In this document: piece by piece, positions 23,524 to 35,374 of the stretch | Layout of the letters: every line of letters begins with the position of its first letter | How positions within the stretch are numbered: the stretch's first letter is position 1 | Assembly (NCBI GenBank): GCA_947095585.1 | Contig: OX352763.1 | Location: forward strand, 32,599,462-32,663,461 | Origin: Nephrocerus scutellatus | Taxonomy: Eukaryota; Arthropoda; Insecta; Diptera; Pipunculidae | DNA length: 64,000 nt | Direction of reading: 5' to 3' | The notes under the pieces: model-generated | Databases searched by the model: none | The model's input: only the letters and a program-made list of their open reading frames with translations | Told to the model about the DNA's origin: nothing | Position numbers and translations under genes: made by a program

Positions 23524-25010
23524 GTAACTTGCAAAGTATTCCCCTTAGTTTGGGACAACCATTTGGACCACCACCACCGCCGCAACTTGCATACCAAGGA
23601 CCTCCACCACCGTTGCCGTCGAATCGTCAGTCACAGGGTCACCCAGATCTTAGCGTGGGAGCAACAAATACAAATGAACTATGGGCATCACCCGTTCAGG
23701 ACATGCCAAAGATCATCTCACTCGATGTCAAATGCGAGAAGAACGGCATGAAGGTGTTCTTGCAATTCGACAAACCATTCTACGGGATTGTATTCTCCAA
23801 GGGTCACTACAGCAACATGAACTGTGTCCATTTGCCAGCCGGTCTTGGTCGGACAACGGCGACATTCGACATTGGCCTACACGAGTGCGGTACTTCGGGA
23901 AATACCGAGAATGGACTTTACGGTTACGGACACGAGTCCGGGTCGGGAACTTACTTTGAGAATATTATCGTTTTGCAATATGATCAACAAGTACAAGAGG
24001 TTTGGGATCAGGCGCGTAAATTGCGCTGCACCTGGCATGATCAGTATGAGAAAAGTGTCACATTCCGGCCGTTCCCCGTGGATATGTTAGACGTTGTGCG
24101 CGCCGATTTCGCTGGCGATAATGTTGGCTGTTGGATGCAAATTCAAGTGGGCAAAGGACCGTGGGCTTCGGAGGTGTCGGGCTTAGTTAAAATCGGCCAA
24201 ACAATGACTATGGTGCTGGCGATCAAAGATGATGATTCCAAATTCGACATGTTGGTGAGAAACTGTGTGGCTCACGATGGTAAACGAGCCCCAATACAAT
24301 TGGTCGATCAGCGCGGTTGTGTCACCAGACCAAAACTGATGTCACGTTTCACCAAAATAAAGAACTTTGGAGCGTCAGCATCGGTGCTGTCGTATGCACA
24401 CTTCCAGGCGTTTAAGTTCCCCGACTCCATGGAAGTACATTTCCAGTGTACAATTCAAATTTGCCGTTATCAATGTCCCGACCAGTGTTCCGAGCCAAAC
24501 CTTCAGGAAGTCCATCATCTACAAGTGGGACCCGAATCACAATACGGACCGCCCCCACTATTGGACTCTTACCATGTGGGCGGATCGATTGGTAAACGCC
24601 GCGACGAACGACGAGTGCGTCGCGCCCGTGCTGTTGATCCGGAACAGGAAGTCGGTCTGAATCGTGTCATTAAAGTCGTCTCATCGGGTGATCTGACATT
24701 TGCAATCGATGAAAATGCAAACGCAACCGCATCGACACCACAAACGATGGTATTCCCAGCCCGTGAAGATGGACTCATTTGCATGACAACCCCTGGCTTT
24801 GCGATAACACTGATTGTGCTCTTGGGCATTTTGATTACGTCATGCATAATATCGGCATTTTTGTATGTGCGGTTACGTCCGTTTTCGACATTCGCTGAAA
24901 AGGAACGTGCGGTGGCATTCACAAATCCCCACTTGACCGGTACCTTGCCACACATTCAAATAGCGAGCGGTAAAAATGCAGTGCACTCAAAAAACCGAAC
25001 GCTCTCATGA
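23524..25010 (+). CDS. dy: dusky-like ZP-domain membrane protein, coding exon 3 (main exon)
   Basis: The acceptor tcctactttag at 23521-23523 joins exon 2 in phase 1, and the frame stays open to the TGA at 25008-25010. The full protein would be 570 residues. Domains: Pro-rich segment with PPPPP runs (about 90-108); ZP domain about 136-398 with the expected conserved Cys (VKC, MNC, HEC, LRC, VGC, RNC, RGC, FQC, QIC, YQC, DQC); a furin-type site RRVRRAR (438-444); a transmembrane helix (about 500-523); and a short cytoplasmic tail. ZP proteins polymerise apically after furin cleavage and link membrane to cuticle; in Drosophila, dusky and miniature shape wing cells. The start of the ZP (DMPKIISLDVKCEK) and a neighbouring miniature-like gene favour dusky, but dusky-like (dyl) is the main alternative. 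The whole ZP domain lies in this one exon. Confidence 0.82.
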
Positions 25011-25480
25011 GCAGGTAACTTATAGTTGATCATTTCATCGTTGGCTTTTATGATACATACGAGTAATTACATATATATTATATATAAATGCAAATGCATA
25101 GTACAATGGTTGCATGAAAAATTGTTCTAATTTCTTAGCTAAGTCTCGATGTGTGCTAACATTACTAGTTGTAAATTTTAAGATATCAGTATAGTACTTA
25201 GACTTTTGTTAAAACGTTTACATTTCTGTTCTGTGAAGTTCTGTGAAAATCTGCTTTGCATTATAGAAATTCTAGCGCATTTCAAAGATTTTTAGTTTTA
25301 CTCAGTTCTCTTTAACTATCTATCTAGCTTTAAATATTTTATTTAACATATACGAGTACAACAGCTCTAACACACCATGGTAAGATTCCCAATCTGTGAA
25401 GTGATAATTTTTTTTACCACTTTACGATCAACGCGATTCTGGTTGTGTGATAAAAGAAATGTAAAACTTTTTTCTTATGC
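25011..25480 (+). other. Probable 3' UTR of dusky-like gene
   Basis: AT-rich sequence after the stop codon with no open frame of interest. I see no canonical AATAAA close to the stop, so the poly(A) site cannot be fixed. The next recognisable element is a LINE fragment on the opposite strand from about 25500. Confidence 0.45.
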
Positions 25481-25499
25481 TAATTTGTTCAGAAGCTAT

Positions 25500-26960
25500 T
25501 CATTCTGTTAAGGAACCATTGAATGAATGTGAAGCTTGCAGTACGAATAGTACTGATGCTGCTAAGCGAATTATCATAATGAGATCGTTTCCCTCAGCAT
25601 CGGGCACCTTCCAAGGAAATGTAGAACATCTTCCCTTTCTCCAAAATCACATAGGGTGCAAATAAAATTCAGCTGGAGTAGTTCGCCACGAAATTTTACC
25701 ACCATCGATAGTTCATCCACACTATATTCATCCCTAAAGTGTCTTGCAGATTGTGACATAATTGGCTATATGTGGTTCTGTGAATCGACACCGCTGCATC
25801 TCTTAGAAAGCCTTCCCTGAGTTAAAGGTCAACTTTTTTTATGAGGTTATAGAGCATTGGGTTCCAATTTTGATACTCTTCTATATTAAGTGAAAGCTCC
25901 ATCCCATAGCTTTGCGCTAGCTCCAGCCATTCCGCGTACCAGCTTGACCGATTGGAAATTGTCCTAGGTGCAATTTTCTTCGGCAGTTGATCATTTGGCA
26001 TTTTAAGAACCTTCAGGATATAGTCCACTTGCATCTTTAGCGTTTTTATGAATTCTGGAGGCAGTCCTGTCTCAATCATTAACATGTAGTTAGGTGTATT
26101 CGGTGGAAGTCGAAATGTTCTATTTATGTAGAATCTCAAGAGCTTTTCTACGGTGTCATACCTTTTGGTTCCCCATGCTTGGGCTGGATACAGCATAATG
26201 GCTTCGGAGCATGCTTCAAAAACCTTGTATTTGCTGCTATGCGAAAAAAGTGTGTTGGCAAAACATCTTCTCCAGGTATCATTTATAGCTATTTTTGCCT
26301 TTCCAATTTTTTCATATTCAAGTTTTTTGTGAAGTAAACTTCTAGGTATTTGTAGTCGGTCACTATTTCAATTATCTCTCCATTGTACAGCCGTTTTTCG
26401 TTAGCACAGCTCCTGCCACCTCCTCTCTTAAATAATATTACCTTAGAATTCTGCAAGTTAACCACTAAGCTCCATAGTTGGCAACATTCATATAACCGAC
26501 TAATCAGGAGTGCACTCAATCATAACTATGTCGTCTGCAAACATCAGGGCCTTTATCAATGTACCTGCGAACTCTATGCCTCGGGGTATAAAATTGATTA
26601 GGTCTTCAATGAAGAGTGCAAACAATTTCGTGCTTAAAGAATATCCTTTCCTTAATCCAGCCTCCGTTTGAAACCACTCTAAAGATCCTACCCAATACCA
26701 CACTGATGATTTTGTTTCTTCATACAGGTATACCATACCATATCGTTTATAAAACAATGCATTTCGGTCTACTGCAACAAAGACTGCTTTGAAGTCTATA
26801 AAAATACATATAGCTTTTTCTGTCTCACGAGAAAGGACTCCGCAATACTTCTCAAGCCGAATATAAGATCCCCAGTCGATATCCTGATCTAAATCCTGCT
26901 TGAAATTCTTTCAACAAATTATTTTCCCTAATTTAGAGTAATCTCTCATTCCTTCGTGAA
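25500..26960 (-). pseudogene. Non-LTR retrotransposon RT and C-terminal fragment, clade uncertain
   Basis: Minus-strand frames in order carry GLRKGYSLSTKLFALFIEDL followed by ALMFADDIVMIECTPD (an intact FADD box, 26500-26757) and NLQNSKVILFKRGG with YKYLEVYF (26289-26519). They are followed by RFYINRTFRLPPNTPNYMLM (25822-26196) and a Cys/His tail CTLCDFGEREDVLHFLGRCP (25574-25759). Gaps and frameshifts separate them. The Cys-Cys-His-Cys tail is typical of non-LTR elements of several clades. It lies convergent to the dusky-like gene. Confidence 0.65.
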
Positions 26961-27160
26961 TTAAATTCTTTTTTTTTTTAATTTCAATTTTTATTTTTAT
27001 TTTTATTTTAATAAAAAAGAAGTGGCAAAACTAGTAAATTATTATACAGAATTAATTGCCAATCTGCTCTTTTGATTTTGTAGTAAAACAATACTGTAAC
27101 ATTTTAAACGAATGATAATAAAACAAAATATAATCTAATCTAAATCATAATGAGATTGGG
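26961..27160. other. AT-rich spacer
   Basis: Poly-T and A-rich sequence between two LINE fragments, including (TTTTA)n-like runs at about 26967-27010. Nothing else is seen. Confidence 0.5.
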
Positions 27161-27164
27161 AATC

Positions 27165-27660
27165 GCAAACCAGTTTAGTTATAGCATAATGTCGTCAGCA
27201 TAAGCGAGGGATACATCCAAATCGTTCAGCACTTCGGAAATGAGTATATTAAACAGAAGTGGCGCCGTAACTGCGCCCTGTGGAATACCGTTAGCGATAC
27301 TGAAAACCCTAACTTTCGCGTTTGTATTATCTGTTACAGCAAATTCATTCCCGTACATCATTGATATAATCATTTTTAATAAATGATATGGAAATCAATA
27401 TCTTACTATATCATCATCAGCAAATCAGTGCGTCAATCCAAACCGTGTGAAAGGCTTTTTCGAGATCCACTAGACAGACAGCCGCATTTGTCTTATCATT
27501 CAGATGCCAGTTGACATCTGAAATCAATTTGGCCACGGCATGTCGGCAGTACCCATCCTTTTTCCTATTATTGGAAAAAACCTTCGATGTTACCCAACAA
27601 CTCGAGAAGTAGTGACTATTTAACAAGTTATTAAAAATTAGGGATGCTAACCTGGATCGG
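27165..27660 (-). pseudogene. Non-LTR retrotransposon RT fragment (palm)
   Basis: Minus-strand pieces: HAVAKLISDVNWHLNDKTNA then AAVCLVDLEKAFHTVW (D-box, 27417-27665), and ANGIPQGAVTAPLLFNILIS then SLAYADDIML (PQG and intact YADD, 27179-27373). About 40 bp between the two frames are frame-disrupted. The sequence differs from the other LINE families in the window; the clade is not certain. Confidence 0.6.
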
Positions 27661-27745
27661 CCCAAAATCCGGTAGAGAGATTTTTTGCGGGAGGCCAGGT
27701 CCGGACCCCCTTTGTAGAGTCAAATATGATGATTTCCGTATGAAT
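27661..27745 (+). repeat. RTE-type LINE 3' terminal fragment
   Basis: Contains gagattttttgcgggaggccag and gtagagtcaaatatgatgat, the shared 3' end of the RTE family seen at 6690, 9968 (inverse) and 48570. Only about 85 bp remain. It separates two minus-strand coding-like stretches. Confidence 0.6.
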
Positions 27746-27789
27746 CCGAATATGATACCGAAAGGTATTTTAACACGATATTAGAAATG

Positions 27790-28590
27790 TTATCTAAACC
27801 TGACTTGTTGTTCAGTTTCCTGAAAATGTAAGAAAAGTTCAGTCATCATCGTGGAGTAGTTGTTTATTTGGTCTTGCGTTAGTTCGTCCGCTTTCATGTC
27901 ATCTGCGAAGCGTACAAAAGCTTCGGAGTAATTGTAAAGATTGCGACATCTGTGCAATTCTTCGTTCACCCTATCTGCAGAATCACTCGGAAGGTGTCCT
28001 GTTTGGTTCATCGTTTTAAAATGCGATCCAATAAAATTAAGCTTCTCGACACTCACGTCAGCAACAAAGAAGTTGTTGACGAGTATTATTGTTCTGCTGC
28101 CAATTCCCGCTAGAGAAATGAGATGGCGTGACTCAATTGTTACGAGTATCTTCAATTCCGGTACAGTAAGAACATTACGAGGCTTATAAATTGGATGCAT
28201 TGAGTTAGATTTTATTCTGTGCTTTCAATAATCGTTCACACTGTTCTGAAATTGTTGTTCGAGTAAGATTTTCACTTTTCTTAAAAGCAACTTTAGTATC
28301 ATTAGTTCACTGTTGCCCACTAAACCAGGGAACGCCCGTGGCATTCTGTTGATCTGACCAGAAAACACTTGAGCCTCTGCAACGTACAAATTTCGCGATT
28401 AAGATAACAATCCGTAGAATTTTTGCTTTTCATTTTCGGTACTGTCGAATAAATACTCGACAGAATCACCGAATTCAATCTTTAGATTCAGAAATAAAGG
28501 TAGGTGTATCACAACTGATTTCTTTTCAGAACAGAGCCACCTGCAAATGTCCAACAAACATAAGACCACCCTCCGACCCTTGTCCACAGA
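27790..28590 (-). pseudogene. Unrecognised minus-strand coding-like stretch
   Basis: The main frame (28200-27790, 136 codons) looks like real protein sequence: mixed composition with charged helical segments such as DSADRVNEELHRCRNLYNYS and KADELTQDQINNYSTMMTEL. Upstream on the same strand, other frames continue in a similar style (FKKSENLTRTTISEQCERLL near 28230-28300; LNLKIEFGDSVEYLFDSTEN near 28430-28500), separated by frameshifts and a stop. I do not recognise the family. It could be a decayed single-domain gene or part of a retroelement. Confidence 0.35.
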
Positions 28591-28599
28591 CGTTTAAGA

Positions 28600-31500
28600 C
28601 CGTCTGGTGAATGTTATTTTTATTTAATTTGAGGTGAGTCTGTTCTTGCTTCCAATCATCCAATCATCCAATATCTAATACAAATGCCAATGTGCGAATT
28701 GAAGTCGTGATGTGTGGAGAGCAGAGTGGTCCAATCGTTGGTGTCCTGCACACTCTATCAGACTCTCGAAGACAAACTCTTTAACTGGAAATATGCGTAT
28801 TGCTTACCTTTCTTATCTGCACTCGTTAAGACCCTCTTTCTTAGTGCACTTACCCCAAACATTTTTATTACTAGCGCATTTTCGGCGACCCTGTCCTCAT
28901 GTTCTTTGCCCAGATCCGATAGGCAGAGTCTAATCACTCCTCTTATCGTCGTATGATGGTCTTATTGTAACTGCCTCAAATTGTGCACACCTATTATTTG
29001 CAGGTCGGCCTCCACTTGTGTGCACTATGTAAGCCGAGGCCTTCTATAACTGCACGTCCTGGACTGGACTGGTAGCTCGGAGTGTTACTGTTCATCCACT
29101 TTACATGTTGTAGCTATCTCAAATGTCCGGGAAGTATTATCTTGACCATGACAAAGCCCTTCATCGCCAACAGTACCGAAAATTATCACACAAAACAACC
29201 ATGTATATCTTCCTCTTAACTACTCAAATGCCATCTTAGCCAAAAGAAACAGCGATTGGCAAGAGTGATTCCTCAAATGTGATGAATACCGACTCGCACT
29301 TTTTGAGTCTTCTCCAGGATCTGCCGCAGTGTGAATATTTCCTGGCCTTAATGCGCAGGTAAGACTTTATTCGGTTTTACGTCCGTTTTACGTTGTTTTT
29401 CACGACTGCTTGAAACCGACTTGTATGTTTAACCCTAGGATCTAGATTCTAATTTATTTTTTTATTTATTTATTTTTGAAATGCATGGTGCTACATTTAT
29501 TTTAGTTTTTCGTTTATAACAAATATTCAGTATAACAGATAGCAACTCTTTACATTTAATTTCTTTTAGAAACGTCTTCATATTTATATTACTTTAAAAA
29601 AAAACAATAAAATCATATATTATAATCAATTGACTGCTAATTAATTCGGGTAAGGTGGTAGTTAATCAGTAAAAATTGCTTTAAACTATATGAATTCAGT
29701 TGAAGCCTTCGCAATACATTTTTTGTGGTGCTGTGCTGATGTAATTTTGTTTAATTCTTTATTTTATATTTATTTTATATTTTTATAACAACAATAGTTC
29801 AAATGAAATTTTGTTTTAATTTTTTACACAAACTTACACTGATCACTTCTTAAGATCGAATATTTTATTATTTAAACAAAAATAAAGTTTTAAATGCCAT
29901 TTACCTCTGTGGGATGAACATTTCATCTTTTCCATCGTTGTTTAATGTTTTCTCTTACATTTCACATTTTTGTTTCTTTTTAATTTAGATAATAGTTTTG
30001 ATGGTTTTCTATATTCTTGTTGCTATTTATAACTCAATAAGGAATTTATTTTATAGACAAAAACTGTATCAATTAGTCATTAAATAATTTTAAGTAAATA
30101 ATGTTGCATAATTTTAATTTTAATTAAAAAAATAATAATAATAAAAATAACAAACAAAATGTTACTTAAATATAATTATATAAAAAAAAGTAAAAAATAA
30201 TAATCATAAAAATAAAAAATAAAATATTAGTTAAATATAATATAAAAAAAAAAGTAAAAAATAATAATCATAAAAATAAAAATAAAATATTAGTTAAATA
30301 TATTATAAAAAAAAAATTATAAATAATTTACACAAAAATCAAACCCTGCGTGATGTTTGAATATTGTTAAATTATTTGTTCATAAGATATTTTCTACGTT
30401 GTTACCAAATTTTAAAGATAAAACTTCTAAACATTCACTTTTAGGATTGCATTTCCAAGAAAAAACAACCCCTAAATGGGTTCACTTTAAATAAATTTTT
30501 ATATATCTAATGTCAAGAATTAATTATTTATTTATTTAATTATTAGATTTAATAAGTATTTATTTATTTATCTATTTATTTATTTATTTGATAAAAATAT
30601 AATGTTTTGTTTGGCAACGAAATTGTATTTTGCATGAAATATATATTTTGTTGATGCTATAAGTCGTAAAATATAAATGAAATATTATAAAAATAACTAC
30701 AGACAATTTTGTTTTTTCTTTCTTCCGTTAACAATTTGCCGAGCAGGTTCCCGTTTAACTATGCGAACTAGTAATTTTAATTTTCGCACTGCCGTAGCTT
30801 TTATGGAGTCCGTAGACTCTACTTTCCTTTCCTACAATACCAAAAAATCTCTATAAGACCTTCTGAGAGTTCTTCTTTTCCTTAGATTCTAACAAGTATT
30901 GCTGCAGCCGTTACATAAATAAACGGGCCTTCAGTTTGTATTTTTCAATTTAATGTCCATTGTCTTATAATTAAAATATTTCCCAATTTTATTTAAAAGT
31001 ATTGTTTCTGGTTTGTGTCTTTGTTAAAATTCGTGAATCACTGAATTGGTATGCTAATGATATTTCATCATAGTTTGGTGGGTGAGGGACATAGCCAAAT
31101 AGTAAATGGAGGATGGTGTGACCATTATCTGATTACCAAAATCAACATTTGGGTTTTCCTGGTTAAGTTGCCCGATTTGAGGGTCTTATCTCTATTTGCG
31201 ATAGTACACCCACTAATAAGGCCCCAATATATATCCCTTCCCACAACTTAGAATTAGTGACCCACTACCTTAATATGAGAAGCAATACTGAGTCTCCGCT
31301 AAGGCAGCCATCATGTACATTTCTTTACTCTCATCAGCCCTCTTGTCTGGATAATTGCTTCACCCACTGAATTCTACAGATGATAACAATGCAATCTGTC
31401 TAATTTTGCCGGCTGTTTTTTAATTCCGGCCTTAAAGCACGTCCACGTCCTGTCCGAACTTTATGATTAAAAACTAAGATGGAGTCACAACTGCTAATGG

Positions 31501-31736
31501 CAGTATGTATTTTAAAGGCGTGTGCATTTCTTTTATGCGCACACAGCAGAATAAGAAGCAAATCATAGGGCGTGACTAAGCCTTCGTCTTTAATTTTGGT
31601 GGGGCCAGATCGCCCCCATTTATTCGGCTTATTACAAGCTAATAGCATTATCTTAAAACTAACAGCATTAACTTAAAGCTAAGAAATAAGATATTGTAAC
31701 AAGCTAATATTAAAACTAACAGCATCAACTTAATAA
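28600..31736. other. Intergenic AT-rich DNA, no supported gene
   Basis: 28600-29400 is of mixed composition with no recognised domain. 29450-30720 is extremely AT-rich, with (TTTA)n runs around 29456-29478 and 30526-30592 and a short tandem repeat at 30170-30320. 30720-31736 holds short unrelated open frames only. This is the middle of the interval between the two convergent ZP genes. Confidence 0.5.
30170..30320. repeat. AT-rich tandem repeat, unit about 66 bp
   Basis: The block 'aaaaaataataatcataaaa' followed by 'ataaaatattagttaaatata' appears twice in succession with a third partial copy before it. It is simple-sequence DNA; no function is suggested. Confidence 0.6.
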
Positions 31737-32090
31737 CTAAGACATAAGACACTTAAAGATAGGGGGAACGGTGAAGGAGATCAAGTTTAAAGCCGGGAGT
31801 GCTGCGGCTGAAATCGAAAACACTGAGATTAAAGTTAGCCTTTCGTAGCATATGGGAAATAGGTTCGGTAGGTATGGGCAACGTAGATTACGGGGGTTAG
31901 TGTTAAAAAAAATCGAGTTATATAAAGACGCGCAGTCGATGGCGCCTAGGAGGAGACGATGTATGAAAAGAATGTCAGCAGTATATCTGCGTTTCTCAAG
32001 TGTTTTTAAGTTTATGAAGTTTAGGCGATCTTGGTAGGGGGCAGGATAAGGTGATTGTCCCAAGGTAAGCAAGGTAAGAATGGCAACCGT
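31737..32090 (-). pseudogene. CR1/Jockey-like LINE 3' fragment
   Basis: The minus-strand frame DRLNFINLKTLEKRRYTADI then LFIHRLLLGAIDCASLY corresponds to the C-terminal domain of the RT at 1770-3110 (RLNLINLKTLEECRDIAEVL). It is a 5'-truncated copy of the same or a closely related family, in opposite orientation and less damaged here. Confidence 0.6.
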
Positions 32091-32389
32091 TTAAGCCTAT
32101 CAGCCCATCGTTGGGACCTTTAGGTTCGGGTTGGACAGTGCTCCATTACTACATGGTATATCTGTTTGTGAGATATTGGCCAGATCTTATATCCCAAATA
32201 GTTCTAAAGATCTCAAAGCTGGCATTATAATTGCGTAAGTATTTTGATCTACACTCTTCCCCTATAAGTTGGCAAACAGTCTTTGTCTAGATAGTACTTA
32301 AACAAGTAAATGTTAACTTCGTTCTTCGGGTACAACTTTTATGTATTTATCCAGAATACATTTTTGAAATGTTGAAAATAATATCCACT

Positions 32390-32900
32390 TTTATACACGT
32401 CACCTGCGCCAAACGCGGCTCGCGACACGCATCACTCGCGGGAACACAGAAATGGCACGAGACTGAACTGCTCAAAATTTCTGCTCTCTACTGCCAGCTT
32501 TCACAGCAAATCGACTAAATGGTAAGTTAGCTAACCACAGGTTAACTCTAGCCTTCGGTCAAAAATCTATTTTGTTTGACAAGATATTTTTTCGATGGTC
32601 AGTTAGCTATCTGTCCATTTATCGATATTACAGAAAATAATTTTCAATATCGGGAAGTTAACTTTCACATAAATAGTTATCAGGCCGATTTTGTGTAGTT
32701 AAATAAAATGGAGATTTATCAGTCGGTTAACTGTTGTGAAACACAATTCTTACTAACATGCAGTTAAAGCAAGCAAGCAAGTCTGATAAGTTTACTTTGA
32801 AACCCGCGACAGGTCGTGTAAAATTTGGTTAAAAGGACCACAAATAAGTCAAAAACAAAAAACACGTTTACGTGCATCAAAGCAACCAGCAAAGAAGTCA
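32390..32900 (+). repeat. Tandem repeat family A, degenerate units
   Basis: Contains cgcgacacgcatcactcgcg, tgctcaaaatttctgctctc and, at 32810, aggtcgtgtaaaatttggtt followed by aaaaggacc. These are the marker phrases of the arrays at 16680-17060 and 33420-33860. The middle part (32540-32760) is unrelated. Confidence 0.45.
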
Positions 32901-33050
32901 AAACAAACAGACAAACAGGGTTCAAGCCAGGTTAAATGATTTTTTTTTAAAAGGCGGGTCGTACTTCTCCTTCTTCGTACCGAACCATACATAGCTCTTT
33001 CGTCCATTGTTAAAGTTATCATGAAGTTAGCTGCGATTTGTTTTATAATT

Positions 33051-33252
33051 TTGGACACAAATGGAAGGGACCTACAATTTAAGGCCGGATCCGAACGGCG
33101 AATTGAAAAACTTTGCATGAAAAGTTATTACTCTCAGAATATTCGCGAGAGGTGGGACACCGTGAAAAATGTTTTAATGTTACAGGGATTCGAACCACGA
33201 ACCTCCTGTTCAGTAGCCATGCGCTTTTTAACTGAGAGCCACGGCGCCCACG
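33051..33252 (-). repeat. tRNA-derived SINE, truncated copy
   Basis: Inverse-oriented SINE from acacaaatgg at 33057 to the head ccacggcgcc at about 33249. The B box is present (ggattcgaaccacgaacctc on the plus strand). The tail part beyond cacaaatgg is missing and about 10 bp are deleted within the 'cgttt..ccat' region. It lies within the repeat family A block. Confidence 0.75.
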
Positions 33253-33419
33253 ATTTTATGTTAATAGTACTCGTATATTCTATTGCATACTTTTATGCAA
33301 AAAGAAAAACAAATAAATGTAAAAAACATTTGTTTTTCGGGTTCAAACTTTTATGTACACGACATCGACACACGCCAAATAGTCCTTTATTATTTGGTTT
33401 TTTTAGGTAGGCCCTATTT

Positions 33420-33860
33420 TAAAGTATTTTTCTTTTTTTCACGCATCACACACGCCATAGACGACTTGCAACACACGTCACACGCGGGATATAAAAATTT
33501 TATCTTTACATTGAACTGTTCACAAAATTTCAGCCCTGTATGTCGTGCGAAAGGTGATTAAAATAGGACCTCAAAACACGAGAAAATGTCGGCATTTCCA
33601 ACCAACACGCGGAATATATAAAATGATATTTAGGACTTAGACACTCACAAAATTCAGCCATCTTGGTCGTGCGAATGGTGGTTAAAAAGGACAAAAAAAA
33701 GTCGAAAAAAATGTCCACCCATCACACGCGTCTCACGAAAATGTTAAAAATGTTATTTGTCACTCACAAAATTCAGCTCGGTAGGTCGTGTGGAAGGTGG
33801 ATAAAAGGACCTCAAATTAGTCAAAAATACAGACAAAAAGAAGAAATGATGACGGACAGA
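33420..33860 (+). repeat. Tandem repeat family A, three to four units
   Basis: Repeated phrase 'cacaaaattcagc..... tggtcgtgcgaatggtggtt' with starts near 33520, 33650 and 33765. Each is followed by aaaa.gga.c and a segment with cacacgcg. The same family occurs inverted at 16680-17060. The short open frames overlapping it are incidental. Confidence 0.65.
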
Positions 33861-35370
33861 GTTTTGGATGGATTTACCTTTAAATACTCGCGCTGGTGTA
33901 TTTTGTACAACGAACATATACTAAAGAGACCGCCATTTTGAAACACTGGGCCGATGTCACCTGTCTATGTAGTCTTAACTACGACTACAGGCAGTGTCGT
34001 TGGAAGATATTATTGCGGCGTAAGTATTTATAGCTGACTTGTCTGTCAGTCTTGTAACTTGATCGTGGTAAAATTTAATCTTAATGAACTCACTGCATGA
34101 GATAAATATCAGAACTTTTGATTTTCCCGTTACAGCATATCACGCAAAGGTGCACACTATCATAATTCAATGACTTGCAGCAAGTCATGATACTAATTCA
34201 TCCATCATGTGCTGCGACTGCCTAAAAGATAACTTTTGTTTCAAGCAATTTTCTATGTAAGAAGGCATAGTTGCGACCAAAATTGTTCTTTCATTCTTTA
34301 TTATAGCCGCGTAGTAGCTATATCTGAAGTAACAGAAGTGAAGAGACTGTTCGATTGACAACTCTTCACTTCAGTTAAAAATTGGGCGAAATTGGGCAAG
34401 TGAATTAAGTGAAGAGGTGTTCTTCTCATATAGTTACTTCATATGAGTAACATTGCTATTTATCTGAAGTGAGGAATACCAATCGATCAGTCTGTTCACT
34501 TCAGTAGTTCAATTTAAAGAGTACCTGAATTAACTGAAGTGAAGAGTTGGATTAAAAAGTCGACGCATTTTTAAATCATAATATAAGTCTTGTCAAAAGC
34601 TTACAAAAGAAAAGCTAGCGCTTAAAAGTAAATTATAAAAAACGTGACATTTATTTAAAACCGCCTAATACCAGCTCTACATAGCTCTGTAACCCGTATT
34701 AGGTGATATAATCACCAATAAATGTTGTAAATAGTTTAAAAATATAAGGAAAATGGAATAGTCTGCAAGAAGATCTTTAACTAAGCTCGAATTATACAAA
34801 TAAACAATGATAATCAATTAATAAAATAAAAGATTCCGGATATATGGCCGGGTAGGATAAAAATATAGGTATCACAACTTGCAGCATCTATCTAGGCGTA
34901 CGTTTTTTTGATTATTTAGCGCATATAAGATAAGATCTAGATAGTCTAGACTCTAGTCTTTAGTTTAACACTCATTACAGCATTTGCAAACATAAAATAG
35001 CCCTAATAATCTCTTCAGGGTGGCCATAACAAATTTAATTAAATTTTAATTAATGTTGAACTTTTACCAGAAAACTCCTTTTCAGATTGAATTCTTTTAG
35101 ATTTTCAATAAGAAGGAATTTATTTTCTTATTTTTTGAAATTTTAACTAGAAATTCCGATTTGAGCCTAGCGCTCCTAACAACTGATAACCAATAGAACA
35201 AGACACACATGAATCATTTAAACCGACCTATTTGGACTGTTTTGTTAGTTTGACAAATCACAAACCTTTTGGACCTTTTGTCTGACAATCTTTTTATTCT
35301 TACTAATTAACTAACTGTCTGTAATGTCTTTGATATACATGTTTTTGCTGACCCCATTTTTTGTGGCCCC
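33861..35370. other. Intergenic AT-rich DNA with one MITE-like element
   Basis: Apart from the foldback element at 34359-34549, I see no gene or recognisable repeat. Composition is AT-rich throughout. Confidence 0.5.
34359..34549. mobile_element. Small foldback/MITE-like element with perfect 20-bp TIRs
   Basis: CAACTCTTCACTTCAGTTAA at 34359-34378 is exactly mirrored as its reverse complement at 34530-34549, giving a 191-bp unit. Further tgaagtg motifs occur inside (34457-34466, 34496-34505) and just upstream (34324-34344). No clear target duplication is seen. There is no coding capacity. Confidence 0.6.
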
Positions 35371-35374
35371 TATC

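Noticed and set aside
23563..24955. Other open frames overlapping dusky-like exon 3 on both strands
   Set aside because: They are shadows of the ZP coding frame and lack domains.
24569..24955. 128-codon minus-strand frame antisense to the dusky-like gene
   Set aside because: It is antisense to the conserved furin/TM coding region and has no features of its own.
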